Positions 51,223-60,984 of a DNA stretch of 64,000 nt are shown here, in pieces. A program made the position numbers and the translations under genes. The notes below the pieces were generated by a model. That model saw nothing but the letters and a program-made list of their open reading frames with translations. It did not search any database and was not told the DNA's origin. This DNA comes from Salsuginibacillus halophilus (GTDB lineage: Bacteria > Bacillota > Bacilli > Bacillales > Marinococcaceae), in the NCBI RefSeq assembly GCF_003014715.1, contig NZ_PYAV01000002.1:124001-188000 (forward strand), given 5' to 3'. How positions within the stretch are numbered: the first letter of the stretch is position 1; every line of letters starts with the position of its first letter.

Positions 51223-51237
51223 CAATAATTATTATAA
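51223..51237 (-). promoter_or_regulatory. PerR-box-like sequence upstream of spx
   Basis: TTATAATAATTATTG on the minus strand matches the PerR consensus TTATAATNATTATAA at all but the last two bases. B. subtilis spx is under PerR and YodB control, but the region is AT-rich so a chance match is possible. Confidence 0.35.
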
Positions 51238-51360
51238 TTTGAATAGTTCATATGTCTTGTATACATAGTTTTTTCACTTTTTGTATAAATGTTGTTCAAC
51301 ATTTGCTGAATTACACATCTTATTACCGAAATTGCTCGATGTTAAACCCTTGTTTAAAAT

Positions 51361-51390
51361 TCACCCTCCACCTAAGCGGAGGGTGCTTTA
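51361..51390 (-). terminator. Hairpin after the small basic gene
   Basis: CACCCTCC/GGAGGGTG (8 bp) around an 8-base loop at 51362-51385, followed on the minus strand by AATTTTAA, about 20 bases after the stop codon of the 46-aa gene. Confidence 0.6.
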
Positions 51391-51408
51391 AATTTCCCTG
51401 AACAGCGA

Positions 51409-51549
51409 CTACTGCTTTTTATGCAGCTGGAAACGACAAAATGACTGTTTGGGCTGAGGCATCCGATGAAGATCCTTCAAGTTTTTTCTTAAAAGGTCAC
51501 GAAGCGCTTTACGCTTCTTCTTATTTTTCACCGCTTGTTTCGTTGCCAT
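51409..51549 (-). CDS. Small basic protein (46 aa), unknown
   Basis: ATG at 51549 preceded by AGGAGGGGCGGT. Product MATKQAVKNKKKRKALRDLL followed by RKNLKDL and a Gln/Lys tail: very Lys/Arg-rich, likely nucleic-acid or ribosome associated by composition. The frame continues upstream to 51651 but without a ribosome site. No family recognised; located between spx and a secreted hydrolase. Confidence 0.5.
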   Translation of the reverse strand: MATKQAVKNKKKRKALRDLLRKNLKDLHRMPQPKQSFCRFQLHKKQ

Positions 51550-51707
51550 ACCGCCCCTCCTTTCTTTGTCTCCAGCAGCCAGATCAATGTTCAGGAGTAT
51601 ACACTCTGTATTCGTTGTACAGAGCTTTTCTATAACTCCATTATAAATCATCGCTCAGTGACTTGAAAATATTGAAGAGCAGGCGGAGCCTTTCTTTAAT
51701 TTACCTT

Positions 51708-52907
51708 TTAATCCAGCGGGGTGTAATTAACCCCTTCAGTGTAATTATTGCCTGCATTCCATAACAAAAATTCATCAATACCGTTCTCGTTTAACGCCCG
51801 GATCTGGTCCTCAACTTCTGCTACACCATAATTTTGATAATTGCCTGCACCTAAGTAAGATGCCGTGAAGTCTTGGATCCACGGCCGCGAGATCGGCGGC
51901 TCTTCAAGCTCTCCTAACACTTCGTTCTCAATCTCTGCGTAAGCATCTGTCAACTCATAAGGATACAGATCCGGTTTATCCAATCCAAAATGCGGGGTCC
52001 AGTGACTCGGATAAATCATTGACGAAATAACATCTACATTTTCTGAGATCATTGCAAAGTTCTGTCCAATTCCAGGTGCATTTTCGAGTGTCGCTGCGTA
52101 ACCGAAAATATCAACAGAAACGTCCACATCATAATACTCAAGTTCCTCGCGGGCATGGGCTACAAAATCAGTGACAGCGTTCACCCGTTCCATAACATTA
52201 TCATCCATGCCTTCATAATCACCCCGCGCGTAGTTTAAATCCTCATCGCGGGTTTCAAATCCTTCCGGAAAGCGTACGTAGTCAAACTGAATGTCTTGAA
52301 AACCCATTTCTGCAGCTTTTTCTGCAATATCAATATTGTAATCCCATACTTCTTCTAAGTAAGGATTGACAAACGCTTCGCCTCTTCCATTTTTCCAAAC
52401 TTCTCCATTATCGTGAGTGAAAGACCATTCAGGCTTTTCTTCAGCGAGCAAGGTGTCTTTAAATACAACGACACGAGCGATCGGATAAATATCATTTTCT
52501 TCAAGGACCTCCATCATCTCTTCAGGGTCCCCAATCCAATTTCGGCTTTTCTCATAAGCTGGATGATTTTCATCCAATTCGAAAGTGATATAACCATCAT
52601 CCTCTTTAATGTCAATCACCATTGAATTTAAATCCGTTTCATTTGTTAATTCGATAAGTTCCTCAAACTTTGCTCCTCCTGCTGAGTGTCCTGTTACAAA
52701 TGTCCCCCGGACTGCATCTGGATACTCGAATGTATAACCGGAATCGTATGTAAACCGTGGGGAGCTTTCCGGCACTTGGCGTTCAGTTTCTGCTAACGAG
52801 GCAAAATCGTGAAAAGCAACTGGCTTACTCTCTTCTTCAGCATTTACAGTGGTTGTTATCAGTGCGCCGGCTGCAATAAGCGCCCACGTTGTCGTAAGTT
52901 TTTTCAT
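51708..52907 (-). CDS. Secreted putative glycoside hydrolase (DUF4015 type)
   Basis: 399 aa: signal peptide MKKLTTTWALIAAGALITTT, then a TIM-barrel-like domain: VRGTFVTGHSAGGAKFEELI, MVIDIKEDDGYITFE, YPIARVVVFKDTLLAEEKPEW, GFQDIQFDYVRFPEGFET (Asp/Arg motif), DVSVDIFGYAA, ISSMIYPSHW, RPWIQDFTA and FLLWNAGNNY. This matches the putative glycoside hydrolase (DUF4015) family; substrate unknown, perhaps a wall or exopolysaccharide. ATG 52907 is preferred over the frame start at 53021 because the signal peptide begins there. Confidence 0.82.
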   Translation of the reverse strand: MKKLTTTWALIAAGALITTTVNAEEESKPVAFHDFASLAETERQVPESSPRFTYDSGYTFEYPDAVRGTFVTGHSAGGAKFEELIELTNETDLNSMVIDIKEDDGYITFELDENHPAYEKSRNWIGDPEEMMEVLEENDIYPIARVVVFKDTLLAEEKPEWSFTHDNGEVWKNGRGEAFVNPYLEEVWDYNIDIAEKAAEMGFQDIQFDYVRFPEGFETRDEDLNYARGDYEGMDDNVMERVNAVTDFVAHAREELEYYDVDVSVDIFGYAATLENAPGIGQNFAMISENVDVISSMIYPSHWTPHFGLDKPDLYPYELTDAYAEIENEVLGELEEPPISRPWIQDFTASYLGAGNYQNYGVAEVEDQIRALNENGIDEFLLWNAGNNYTEGVNYTPLD

Positions 52908-53126
52908 TATGGTTGTCACCCTTCTATTATAATCTCTTATGTTTGCAGGTACGCTCCAAAGAGTTCCCTTGCATTCCAAATTATACATTGCCAACAGACA
53001 TCGACCAACAAGTTTTTTCAAATTAAATATAAATTCACGAAATTGATGAAAAAATTTTACTTTGGTTTATTCTTCATTCCCAAGCGGGGATGAATTATGT
53101 AAGATGCTGACTTTGTAAAAGAATTG

Positions 53127-53155
53127 TTGCATCTCTATTTTGCAGTGCTTATAAT
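53127..53155 (+). promoter_or_regulatory. Sigma-A promoter of the HD-domain gene
   Basis: TTGCAT (53127-53132), 17-bp spacer, TATAAT (53150-53155); 45 bases upstream of the GTG start. Confidence 0.7.
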
Positions 53156-53199
53156 ATGAAAAATATTAGCTCACCTATGAAAACAAGGAGGAGATATGA

Positions 53200-53742
53200 G
53201 TGGGACACCGCGTCACGTTACCGAAACTATTTGAACACCCTGTCACACAAAAATATGTGAAACGCGCCGGGCTTGCTCATGCTGTAGCTGTTGCTTACCA
53301 TGCCTTTTATCTCGCTAAAGAGCGAAATGTAGATGTTGACACTGCAGCTAAAGCTGCTTTTTTACATGATTCAGGTCATTATATGTGGTATCGAAATGGT
53401 GAGTGGGATTATGAGCTTTACAAAGCAAATGACATTCACGCAATTAAAGGAGCAGAACGGGCACATAAATTGTTAATCCGCCTGGGCGAGGACCGGCAGA
53501 AAGCAAAAGAAGTAGCTGTCGCAATTTTACTGCATACAGACTCTTATCTGCCGGGGCAGTCTGTGGACCGCACACCTCTGCAAACGGTTGTCGCCGAAGC
53601 TGACGAATTGGACGAAGAGCCCGGCGGCGCTCATCATTACCGAAAAATGAGTGATGAGCAGGCAAAAAAGAAGTTGAAAGAGCTCGACTTGCGCATTACC
53701 GAAGTATTAAAAGCTCAAGACGAAGCCATCTATCCTAAATAA
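53200..53742 (+). CDS. HD-domain phosphohydrolase
   Basis: 180-aa single HD domain: His in GLAHAVAVAYHAFYLA, the HD pair in AFLHDSGHYMW, a further His in ILLHTDSYLPG and a late Asp in VAEADELDEEPGG, giving a full metal site. Likely a nucleotide or metabolite phosphohydrolase; substrate unknown. The start is GTG 53200 after GGAGGAG. Clear sigma-A promoter upstream. Converges with the next gene, five bases between the stops. Confidence 0.8.
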   Translation: MGHRVTLPKLFEHPVTQKYVKRAGLAHAVAVAYHAFYLAKERNVDVDTAAKAAFLHDSGHYMWYRNGEWDYELYKANDIHAIKGAERAHKLLIRLGEDRQKAKEVAVAILLHTDSYLPGQSVDRTPLQTVVAEADELDEEPGGAHHYRKMSDEQAKKKLKELDLRITEVLKAQDEAIYPK

Positions 53743-53747
53743 TTGTT

Positions 53748-54626
53748 TTAAGAATTTCCTTTTTCCTGTTGCAGGAATGGGTATAAACCGCTCATATCCC
53801 GGCTGTGAAAACCAGCCGAGGCTGCGTCATGGAATGCTTCTTTTGCACTTTGAAACCCTTGCAGCGTGGATGTGAGCGTTTCATCAAGACCAGCTGTTAA
53901 GTTTAAGTCCTTCAACAACAGCTCAAGTGCAAATCCTGGTTCATAATCATCTTTGGCGATAAATTGCTGATAGTGACGGTCGTAAATTTTACTTTGAGCA
54001 AAGCTTGAACTTAATATGTCGTATAAAGATTGCTGATCAACATTTACAGCTTCAGCCATAACCATAGCTTCACTTACAGCAAGCGTATGCATACCGACAA
54101 AATATTGATTTAACAACTTAATTTTCGTTCCGCTTCCGACTTCACCTGTATAATGAACATGACTTCCCATACACGAAAGTAATGGCAGTGCCTGCTCAAA
54201 AGCTTGACGACTCCCGCCGGTCATGACTGTCAAGGTTGCCGCTTCAGCGCCGGTTGTTCCTCCGCTCACGGGTGCATCCATAAAAGCCACCTCTTTTGTT
54301 TCAGCTGTGCGGTGGATTTCATGAATAACATCGAGTGATGTCGTACTTAAATCTATAAGCAATGCCCCTTTTCTCATATGAGTACATAAATCAGCTTCTT
54401 TTAGTACAACAGAAGCGACATCTTCCGGTTTCGGCAGACACGTAAATACAGCGTCTGCATCAGCTGCGGCTTCTTGAATAGATAAACTTTTTAAACCGCC
54501 TGCTTGTACAAAACGATCCACTTTTTCTTGTGAGCGGTTAAAACCGTACACATCATGGCCGGCGGCTACCAAGTTTTTCGCCATTGGCATGCCCATATTT
54601 CCAAGCCCGATAAAGACAATTTTCAT
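53748..54626 (-). CDS. 3-hydroxyisobutyrate / tartronate-semialdehyde dehydrogenase family protein
   Basis: 292-aa beta-hydroxyacid dehydrogenase. Cofactor loop FIGLGNMGMPMAKNL with FNRS after the second strand (suits NADP). Substrate signature DAPVSGGTTGAEAATLTVMTGG, and catalytic Lys in GSGTKIKLLNQYF. May reduce tartronate or succinate semialdehyde, or oxidise 3-hydroxyisobutyrate; no pathway neighbours decide it. Single gene, divergent from the cation exchanger gene. Confidence 0.87.
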   Translation of the reverse strand: MKIVFIGLGNMGMPMAKNLVAAGHDVYGFNRSQEKVDRFVQAGGLKSLSIQEAAADADAVFTCLPKPEDVASVVLKEADLCTHMRKGALLIDLSTTSLDVIHEIHRTAETKEVAFMDAPVSGGTTGAEAATLTVMTGGSRQAFEQALPLLSCMGSHVHYTGEVGSGTKIKLLNQYFVGMHTLAVSEAMVMAEAVNVDQQSLYDILSSSFAQSKIYDRHYQQFIAKDDYEPGFALELLLKDLNLTAGLDETLTSTLQGFQSAKEAFHDAASAGFHSRDMSGLYPFLQQEKGNS

Positions 54627-54768
54627 AAAGCTGCCTCCCTTTATTCGATCTATTGATACAATTAATCATAAGCAGGATGAATTCCTGCCCGCAAAAACCA
54701 TTGATTTTCGACTAAAATTTGTTATGATAATGCAGCAAAATTTGATGATTTGTGGGGGCGCTTATGCC

Positions 54769-55746
54769 ATGGTTTTCGTTTTATTCATCCTTGCCGCTAT
54801 TATTACAGTGTTAAGTGCGATTAAATTATCAACTTATGCCGATGTTTTATCCCATAAGACAAAGGTCGGAAGTATGCTGCTAGGCTTTTTACTACTCGCC
54901 GGTGTAACGTCATTACCAGAATTAACGACTGGTTTGACTGCTTTATATATTGAAAATGTCGACCTTGCAATGGGAAACATGGTCGGGAGCAATTTATTTA
55001 ATATATTCATTATTGCCGGGTTTGATTTATATTTCCGCAGGCAGCGCATTTTTTCAAATGCAGCACAAGGTCACGCATATACTGCTGCACTCGGTGCGGC
55101 TCTTACTCTTATTGTACTGGCTGGTTTGTTTTTTCCTGCTGCAGCCGCGTGGGGTGGCATCAGCTTATTCAGTGTCCTTTTAGTTGCTGCTTACGCTGCA
55201 GGCACACTCAGCCTTCGCGAACGGATGAGCAGCGGTGGCGCTGATGCTGAACCAACGAGTGATATGCTCCCAGTCGTTTCAGTTAAGCAGGCTAAAGTCC
55301 GCTTATTCATCAGTGCTGGACTCGTTGTCGCTGCCGGCAGTATTTTATCAATTACCGGGGATCAAATCGCCCTCACAACCCCTCTCGGGTCAAGTTGGAC
55401 CGGCAGCTTCTTAATTGCTGCTTCTACCTCCCTCCCCGAGGCTGTTGTCGTTTTAATTGCTATCCAATTGGCAAATATTAACCTTGCCATAAGCTCAATT
55501 GCCGGAAGTAACTTATTTAATCTAGTTTTGATCGCACTGCTCGACGCAGCCTACCGCCCGCAGTCTGTCTTTTTCGTCGCAGATGATGCACATATTTGGA
55601 CGGCTTTTGCTGCACTTTTTTTGTCATTATTGTTTGTCTACAGTTTAATTTCAGCTAAAACAACCTCAAAACAAATTTACAGCTGGCCTTCGGTCTTGAT
55701 GATCATTGTTTATTTTATTTTTTCGATTGCGCTTTTTCTTATGTAG
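54769..55746 (+). CDS. Sodium/calcium exchanger family protein (CaCA, YrbG-type)
   Basis: 325 aa from ATG 54769 (GGGGG about 10 bases ahead; upstream frame lacks conserved sequence). Ten predicted helices in two halves, with the alpha repeats visible: alpha-1 GVTSLPELTTGLTALYIENV then MVGSNLFNIF, and alpha-2 STSLPEAVVVLIAIQLANIN then AGSNLFNLVL. These hold the Glu/Ser/Asn ion ligands. The central loop is long (RERMSSGGADAEPTSDML). Exports Ca2+ or another cation against Na+ or H+. The gene end overlaps the convergent transporter by 8 bases. Confidence 0.88.
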   Translation: MVFVLFILAAIITVLSAIKLSTYADVLSHKTKVGSMLLGFLLLAGVTSLPELTTGLTALYIENVDLAMGNMVGSNLFNIFIIAGFDLYFRRQRIFSNAAQGHAYTAALGAALTLIVLAGLFFPAAAAWGGISLFSVLLVAAYAAGTLSLRERMSSGGADAEPTSDMLPVVSVKQAKVRLFISAGLVVAAGSILSITGDQIALTTPLGSSWTGSFLIAASTSLPEAVVVLIAIQLANINLAISSIAGSNLFNLVLIALLDAAYRPQSVFFVADDAHIWTAFAALFLSLLFVYSLISAKTTSKQIYSWPSVLMIIVYFIFSIALFLM

Positions 55747-56635
55747 ATAGAACGAGCCACATAATACCGGCTGTGACGGTAAGCGCACTTATGATCGTGT
55801 AACGATAAATTGGCTCAGTCTCTTTCAAAATGAGACGTGCAAGAATGATTGTTAACAGCGGCTCTAAGGCTGCAACAACAGAAACGTAAGAAACTGGGGT
55901 GAACTGCAGCGCCGCAAAAAAACAAATCATTGCTGTACCGGTACCAAGTCCAGCTAGCATATAAAATGGGTTTTTGTTTTTCATTTGAAACTTAAGCTGC
56001 TTTGTCACACTCGTATGTCTTGCTTCTAAAATAAGAAATGCAGACAAAGCAACGAACGCGCTAATTAAAGCACCTAAAAATGGATCAGGCATCACTTCCA
56101 TGCCTGGACTTCTCATCGTTTGACCGAAACCGAATGCAGCAGCTGATACAAGCGCAATGACGTAACCGCGCCTTTCTGCTGCTCCATTCCCTTCTGCTGT
56201 TGTTGCGTTTCTTACCATGAACCAACCTTGAATCAATAAACCTGCCATAACGAGCAGCGCTCCAGTCATTGGAAGAAGTTCAAGCTCTTCCTGAAATAGA
56301 AGAACTGCAAAAAATATGGTGAACATGGGTGCACTGTTTTTAATTGCTGTTCCACGGGTAGGCCCAATATCACGAAAACTGCGAAACAAAGTAACGCGGC
56401 CGATAAATGTCGTGAAAAAACCAGCAAGCACAAACCACCCGACACCAACCAGCGTTACTTCTACTGCAGTGAAGAGCAGTCGGTATGTTAATAGTGCGGT
56501 GACCATCATTAAAATATTAATAATTAAAGTCATAAATACACCATTATCTTCAGGCGATTTTCGCATACCTAACCGAATGAAAATATTACTGAAAGCAAAG
56601 CCGGCAGCTGTGCCTAGTGCGAGCAGAATCCCCAT
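55739..56635 (-). CDS. EamA-family (DMT) transporter
   Basis: 298-aa membrane protein with ten predicted helices in two EamA repeats: GILLALGTAAGFAFSNIFIRLG to LLVMAGLLIQGWFM, and YVIALVSAAAFGFGQTMR to ITAGIMWLVLST-like ending. Conserved end-of-repeat motifs GTAIKNSAPMFTIFFAVLLFQEEL and VSYVSVVAALEPLLTIILARLILKE. Exporter or importer of a metabolite; substrate unpredictable. Convergent with, and overlapping, the CaCA gene. Confidence 0.87.
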   Translation of the reverse strand: MGILLALGTAAGFAFSNIFIRLGMRKSPEDNGVFMTLIINILMMVTALLTYRLLFTAVEVTLVGVGWFVLAGFFTTFIGRVTLFRSFRDIGPTRGTAIKNSAPMFTIFFAVLLFQEELELLPMTGALLVMAGLLIQGWFMVRNATTAEGNGAAERRGYVIALVSAAAFGFGQTMRSPGMEVMPDPFLGALISAFVALSAFLILEARHTSVTKQLKFQMKNKNPFYMLAGLGTGTAMICFFAALQFTPVSYVSVVAALEPLLTIILARLILKETEPIYRYTIISALTVTAGIMWLVLST

Positions 56636-56721
56636 ATGTCATTTCCTTTCGAACTTAAAGCTTAGTTGCTACATCTTATCCTTTTTTTGAAGCCGGCGTC
56701 AATTTTATACATCGTTTTGAA

Positions 56722-57258
56722 TTAATCATCAGCAAAAAGCTTTTGCTCAATGTTTGAGCGCTCAGCTCCGCCGGGAAAGCGGCCGGTTAAATCACCATCA
56801 GCATTAAAAGTTAACATATAAGGGACGTATTCAATTTGAAGTTGTTCAAGCGCAACACCTTCTTTGTCAAGTAAAACACTTTTAGCACCTGCTTCTTGTA
56901 AAGTCGCTTTAGCTTTAGATAAAGATGGCTCTTGAGCACTCGCGTTAACGAGTACAATATGCGCGTTTTCTGCCTGTGCTTTTTGGTATTTAAGCATCTG
57001 TGGGAGCTCCTGCTGACAACGGGCACACCACGTGGTAAAAAAGAACATAAGTACAGGCTTACCGGAAAAGATCTCACTTGAAACCTCTGTATCATCAAGC
57101 TTCGTTAATGTGACTGTTTCACTCTGCAGGTTAATATTTTCAATCGGTGCCACACCTGTTTCCACTGCATTTTTCCACGGGGCTTCCCAAATGTTATACA
57201 TCACACCGGCTGCTGCTATAATGAGACAAAGTGCAACGCCATACAAAAATTTCGGCAT
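56722..57258 (-). CDS. Membrane-anchored thiol-disulfide oxidoreductase (TlpA/ResA-like)
   Basis: 178 aa: N-terminal membrane helix FLYGVALCLIIAAAGVMYNIW, then a thioredoxin fold outside the membrane. The redox motif is FFTTWCARCQQELP (CxxC as CARC rather than CEPC/CGPC), the cis-Pro region is VEYVPYMLTF-like IEYVPYMLTFNADG. Such proteins reduce apocytochrome c or sporulation proteins (ResA, StoA), or handle extracellular disulfides. No cytochrome genes adjacent. AGGAGAGG precedes the ATG. Confidence 0.85.
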   Translation of the reverse strand: MPKFLYGVALCLIIAAAGVMYNIWEAPWKNAVETGVAPIENINLQSETVTLTKLDDTEVSSEIFSGKPVLMFFFTTWCARCQQELPQMLKYQKAQAENAHIVLVNASAQEPSLSKAKATLQEAGAKSVLLDKEGVALEQLQIEYVPYMLTFNADGDLTGRFPGGAERSNIEQKLFADD

Positions 57259-57314
57259 AAATGTTCCTCTCCTTCATACGCGCTGATCCGGTGATTTAGA
57301 AAGGATAATGATTG

Positions 57315-57485
57315 ATGACCTCAAATTTACGTGTTGTTTTAATTATACTTGCCCTGGTCATTGCCGGACTTATTTTAGGTGCTGAGGCGTTTGGGTGGCA
57401 TATTCGCGAATGGCTTGGATTATTTTTAATTTCTGCATTTTTCATCTGGACAGCGTTTTTAGGACTGAAACACCGGAGGCGTTAA
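57315..57485 (+). CDS. Small two-helix membrane protein (56 aa)
   Basis: Too short for routine calling. ATG at 57315 with AAAGGAT 8 bases ahead. Helices VVLIILALVIAGLILGAEAF and WLGLFLISAFFIWTAFLGL, with an Arg-rich end (KHRRR). Divergent from the TlpA-like gene, upstream of trpS. No family recognised; the hydrophobic pattern and ribosome site support a real gene. Confidence 0.6.
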   Translation: MTSNLRVVLIILALVIAGLILGAEAFGWHIREWLGLFLISAFFIWTAFLGLKHRRR

Positions 57486-57534
57486 GTGTAAGTGCATAGT
57501 ATAGTTTATTCACCCTTTAAAGCCTCTATGTGAA

Positions 57535-57563
57535 TTTACGCACAGCCGCTTTTCCGGTATGAT
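57535..57563 (+). promoter_or_regulatory. Candidate trpS promoter
   Basis: TTTACG (57535-57540), 17-bp spacer, TATGAT (57558-57563), 40 bases before the start codon. No T-box leader (no GGTGG-type element or antiterminator) is seen. Confidence 0.5.
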
Positions 57564-57585
57564 AAATTTGAGAAACCATGAATGA

Positions 57586-58599
<1,014 letters not shown>

Positions 58600-58640
58600 A
58601 AAAAGAGCTGCAAGCTTTAACAGCTTGCAGCTCTTTTTTT
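58600..58640. terminator. Terminator after trpS
   Basis: AAAAAGAGCTGCAAGC/GCTTGCAGCTCTTTTT stem (near 58602-58638), long T-run; also useful to the minus-strand micro-gene whose stop (58639) abuts it. Confidence 0.9.
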
Positions 58641-58752
58641 AATATCCTTTTTGCTTACGCCAGATTTTACCTACAAATAAGCTGAAACCAATAGTGCCTA
58701 CAGCAAAAACAATTGTTAAAATCTGCATTACAACATAAACCATTCCATCCAT
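58639..58752 (-). CDS. Single-helix membrane micro-protein (37 aa)
   Basis: Too short for routine calling. ATG at 58752 after GGAGGGAC. Sequence MDGMVYVVMQILTIVFAVGT then a continued helix and KIWRKQKGY basic tail: a typical type of short membrane peptide in Bacillaceae. The stop lies within the edge of the trpS terminator, which would also end its transcript. Function unknown. Confidence 0.65.
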   Translation of the reverse strand: MDGMVYVVMQILTIVFAVGTIGFSLFVGKIWRKQKGY

Positions 58753-58828
58753 GAACTCGTCCCTCCACATTCATTGAAGTATACTCTTCTGCTATTATAT
58801 CCGAGTCCTAAGGACGTGTAAACGCACT

Positions 58829-59593
58829 TCACAAATTGGACTTTTTCGCTGAGCCATCGACTTGATGTTGAAGCTCCCATAACTTTTCAAAAAACGGCTG
58901 TCCACGGATGATACGGCGGCATAATTCATGATGTGCAGAACTCCATCCCTGCTTTATTTCCCGGTACAAGCGATGCCATAAATTATGTTTGTCCATTTGC
59001 TGGACCGCCGGATAAGCCTCAGGATTCCATTCAGTATACCAATAACGTAGCTCTGGAGCACTTGCTGTCGTATACAGTTCATCAAGCGCCATATATAGCA
59101 GTTGTTTCAGCTGACGTTCGCGCCGGGTTAAACCAAGCATTTCATGCGGCGGGGGTGATAAGATATGATACCCTTTTTTAACAGGTTCGATGTGAAGACT
59201 GAAATAAGGCACCCCTTCTTCTTGAATCCGCTCAATTAATAGTGCCTCCTGGCGTGGGGTCATACGACTTTTACGCATCGCTGTATCATAACCGATCGTA
59301 TCAATGACCAGTCCGCGCTCTCCATCTGAAGCTGCAAAACAGTAATCAAGCGTTGTTTGGCGCATATTTTTCCGCAGCTTGGTTTGTTGATACACAGCTT
59401 TTAACAAGGATGGCGGCAGGGGTTCTAATGTGTTTTCTAAATGTTCAAACAACGCTTTTGTTACACGAACGATGATACAGCTATCAAGTACTTCAATTTG
59501 ATCTTCACTGCGCCATTCATGATAAGGACAGACGTTATAACTATTTTCTTCACCTTCAAACCAATTCACCCAAACATCACGGATCCGAACCAT
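58829..59593 (-). CDS. yjbA: YjbA/UPF0736 family protein (DUF3603)
   Basis: 254 aa, unknown function. Conserved start VRDVWVNWFEGEENSYNVCPYHEWR (in pieces), CIIVRVTKALFEHLENTLEPLPPSLL, FAASDGERGLVIDTIGYDTAMRKSR, and HRLYREIKQGWSSAHHELCRRIIRGQPFFEKLW match the UPF0736 family; in B. subtilis yjbA neighbours trpS, as here. It is hydrophilic, with no membrane segment. AGGAGGAG precedes the ATG. Confidence 0.88.
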   Translation of the reverse strand: MVRIRDVWVNWFEGEENSYNVCPYHEWRSEDQIEVLDSCIIVRVTKALFEHLENTLEPLPPSLLKAVYQQTKLRKNMRQTTLDYCFAASDGERGLVIDTIGYDTAMRKSRMTPRQEALLIERIQEEGVPYFSLHIEPVKKGYHILSPPPHEMLGLTRRERQLKQLLYMALDELYTTASAPELRYWYTEWNPEAYPAVQQMDKHNLWHRLYREIKQGWSSAHHELCRRIIRGQPFFEKLWELQHQVDGSAKKSNL

Positions 59594-59687
59594 CGCTTCT
59601 CCTCCTCTCAGCCGAAGGTGCTGACTATTGAATCTACACCCATTATGGTCAGAGGATGTCCATGTTATTCCAATAAATTAAACAATT

Positions 59688-59900
59688 TCAGTTTCTTCTA
59701 CTGGAGAACTTATAAGGGAGCATACTTAAAATAATTAACAGCCAACCGCACAGAAACATATACAATTCTATACGTCCACTAATAAATATCAGGTAGGTGT
59801 GCAGAGGATAACCTGCCGCCATGTAATTCATATATGCCAGCACACTGATTCCTCCTGACACAGCCAAGCCGAAACCAACAAATAAACTAAACAGCCTCAC
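59688..59900 (-). CDS. Small two-helix membrane protein (70 aa)
   Basis: GTG start at 59900 with GGGGAGGTG ahead. Two hydrophobic helices (LFVGFGLAVSGGISVLAYM and IELYMFLCGWLLIILSMLPY) separated by a short loop. Same strand and upstream of yjbA. No catalytic feature; family not recognised with certainty. Confidence 0.6.
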   Translation of the reverse strand: MRLFSLFVGFGLAVSGGISVLAYMNYMAAGYPLHTYLIFISGRIELYMFLCGWLLIILSMLPYKFSSRRN

Positions 59901-59978
59901 CCTGCACCTCCCCGAATTTTTGCAACCATAAATAAATTTTCATACAATAGAATGAGAATTGTCGAAAGGGTGACCAAC

Positions 59979-60260
59979 GTGCGCACTTACCGTGAACAGC
60001 AAGCTGTTGAATATGAAGACATGGCTGTCCAATATGATAAACTTGTCCAATCACTGAACGCGCGCAGTGCTTTTTTAGCGAACGAAACCCGATTTACACA
60101 CCTCAGACTTTATAAGGAACAAGTCGAACAAATTGAAGAAATTCAAGCCTATTTTCGAAATGTGGGTATGTCAGAATCCGATATGACAACTGAAGCGGTC
60201 CTTACCATGGCTCTTAAAGAATTTTATGAGTTTGTCCAATCATTAAGAACAGAGAGCTGA
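59979..60260 (+). CDS. Hypothetical helical protein (93 aa)
   Basis: GTG 59979, preceded by AAAGGGTG. The product is helical: a coiled N-terminal part (RTYREQQAVEYEDMAVQYDKLVQSL), then NETRFTHLRLYKEQVEQIEEIQAYFRN and VLTMALKEFYEFVQSLRTE. The second half could form a small ribbon-helix-helix- or Arc-like unit but no motif is decisive. Upstream of another unknown gene and the nucleotidyltransferase fusion, same strand. Confidence 0.6.
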   Translation: MRTYREQQAVEYEDMAVQYDKLVQSLNARSAFLANETRFTHLRLYKEQVEQIEEIQAYFRNVGMSESDMTTEAVLTMALKEFYEFVQSLRTES

Positions 60261-60318
60261 CCTTCCTCAAACATGGCACAAAAGCTTGATTTGAACGTAC
60301 AGATCGGAGTGATCAGCA

Positions 60319-60960
60319 TTGACCAGCATACGAAAAGCTTCCGGCCTTCGAACCAACCGGATTGGAAGCTCTTATGTACACCGGATGACCCGGCCAGAGG
60401 GAGTTGAGGCTGTTCAAGCTGTTACACCGGCTTCTCCTGCAAGAGAGGTTGATGAGCAGCCAAGCTATCAAGAAGCTTCTGCTTATGCCCGAGGCATGAT
60501 TGAACCTTTTAAAAAGTTTTATTACTACAACCCACGTGCTGTTCAGGTAATAAATCGCGATACGTTAACAAACGAAAACAAGAAAAAAGCCGTCATCGAA
60601 ACTGCCGAGCTGTTAAAGCGTTATAACTATTGGCACATGGCTATGCAGGAATATGACAAAAACAACAGTACGCAATTTGTTCTAGAGATGGATCAAGTAA
60701 CAAAGCAAAACCTTCCGTTGCTTTATAATGATGGAATTTACGAAGGTAAGGGCGGGGAGCTTCGTCTTGACCCCGAACGGTTAATTCGCAGTTTAAAAGC
60801 TGGTAAAGATCCGGATAAACCTTTGAAAGATTGGCGCGCTCAGTTATTTGACACTTATCATGCTTGGTGGTCCGGCGCGCACTCTCTCTTATCTAATCCT
60901 TCATTTCAACAGCTCGCTGCCGAAGAAATTAAAGGGTTTATGTTTGAAGAAAAAACGTAG
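60319..60960 (+). CDS. Hypothetical protein (213 aa)
   Basis: TTG start at 60319 with GGAG 9 bases ahead (no ATG fits). Hydrophilic; a disordered N-terminus (about 1-50, Ser/Pro/Glu-rich) is followed by YARGMIEPFKKFYYYNPRAVQ, AELLKRYNYWHMAMQEYDKNN and a Trp/His C-terminal part DTYHAWWSGAHSLLSNPSFQQLAAEE. No membrane segment or known catalytic motif. It lies 24 bases before the DHH-CBS-nucleotidyltransferase gene, so co-transcription is likely. Family not recognised. Confidence 0.7.
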   Translation: MTSIRKASGLRTNRIGSSYVHRMTRPEGVEAVQAVTPASPAREVDEQPSYQEASAYARGMIEPFKKFYYYNPRAVQVINRDTLTNENKKKAVIETAELLKRYNYWHMAMQEYDKNNSTQFVLEMDQVTKQNLPLLYNDGIYEGKGGELRLDPERLIRSLKAGKDPDKPLKDWRAQLFDTYHAWWSGAHSLLSNPSFQQLAAEEIKGFMFEEKT

Positions 60961-60984
60961 CTGTATTAAAGGATGGCGATATGA

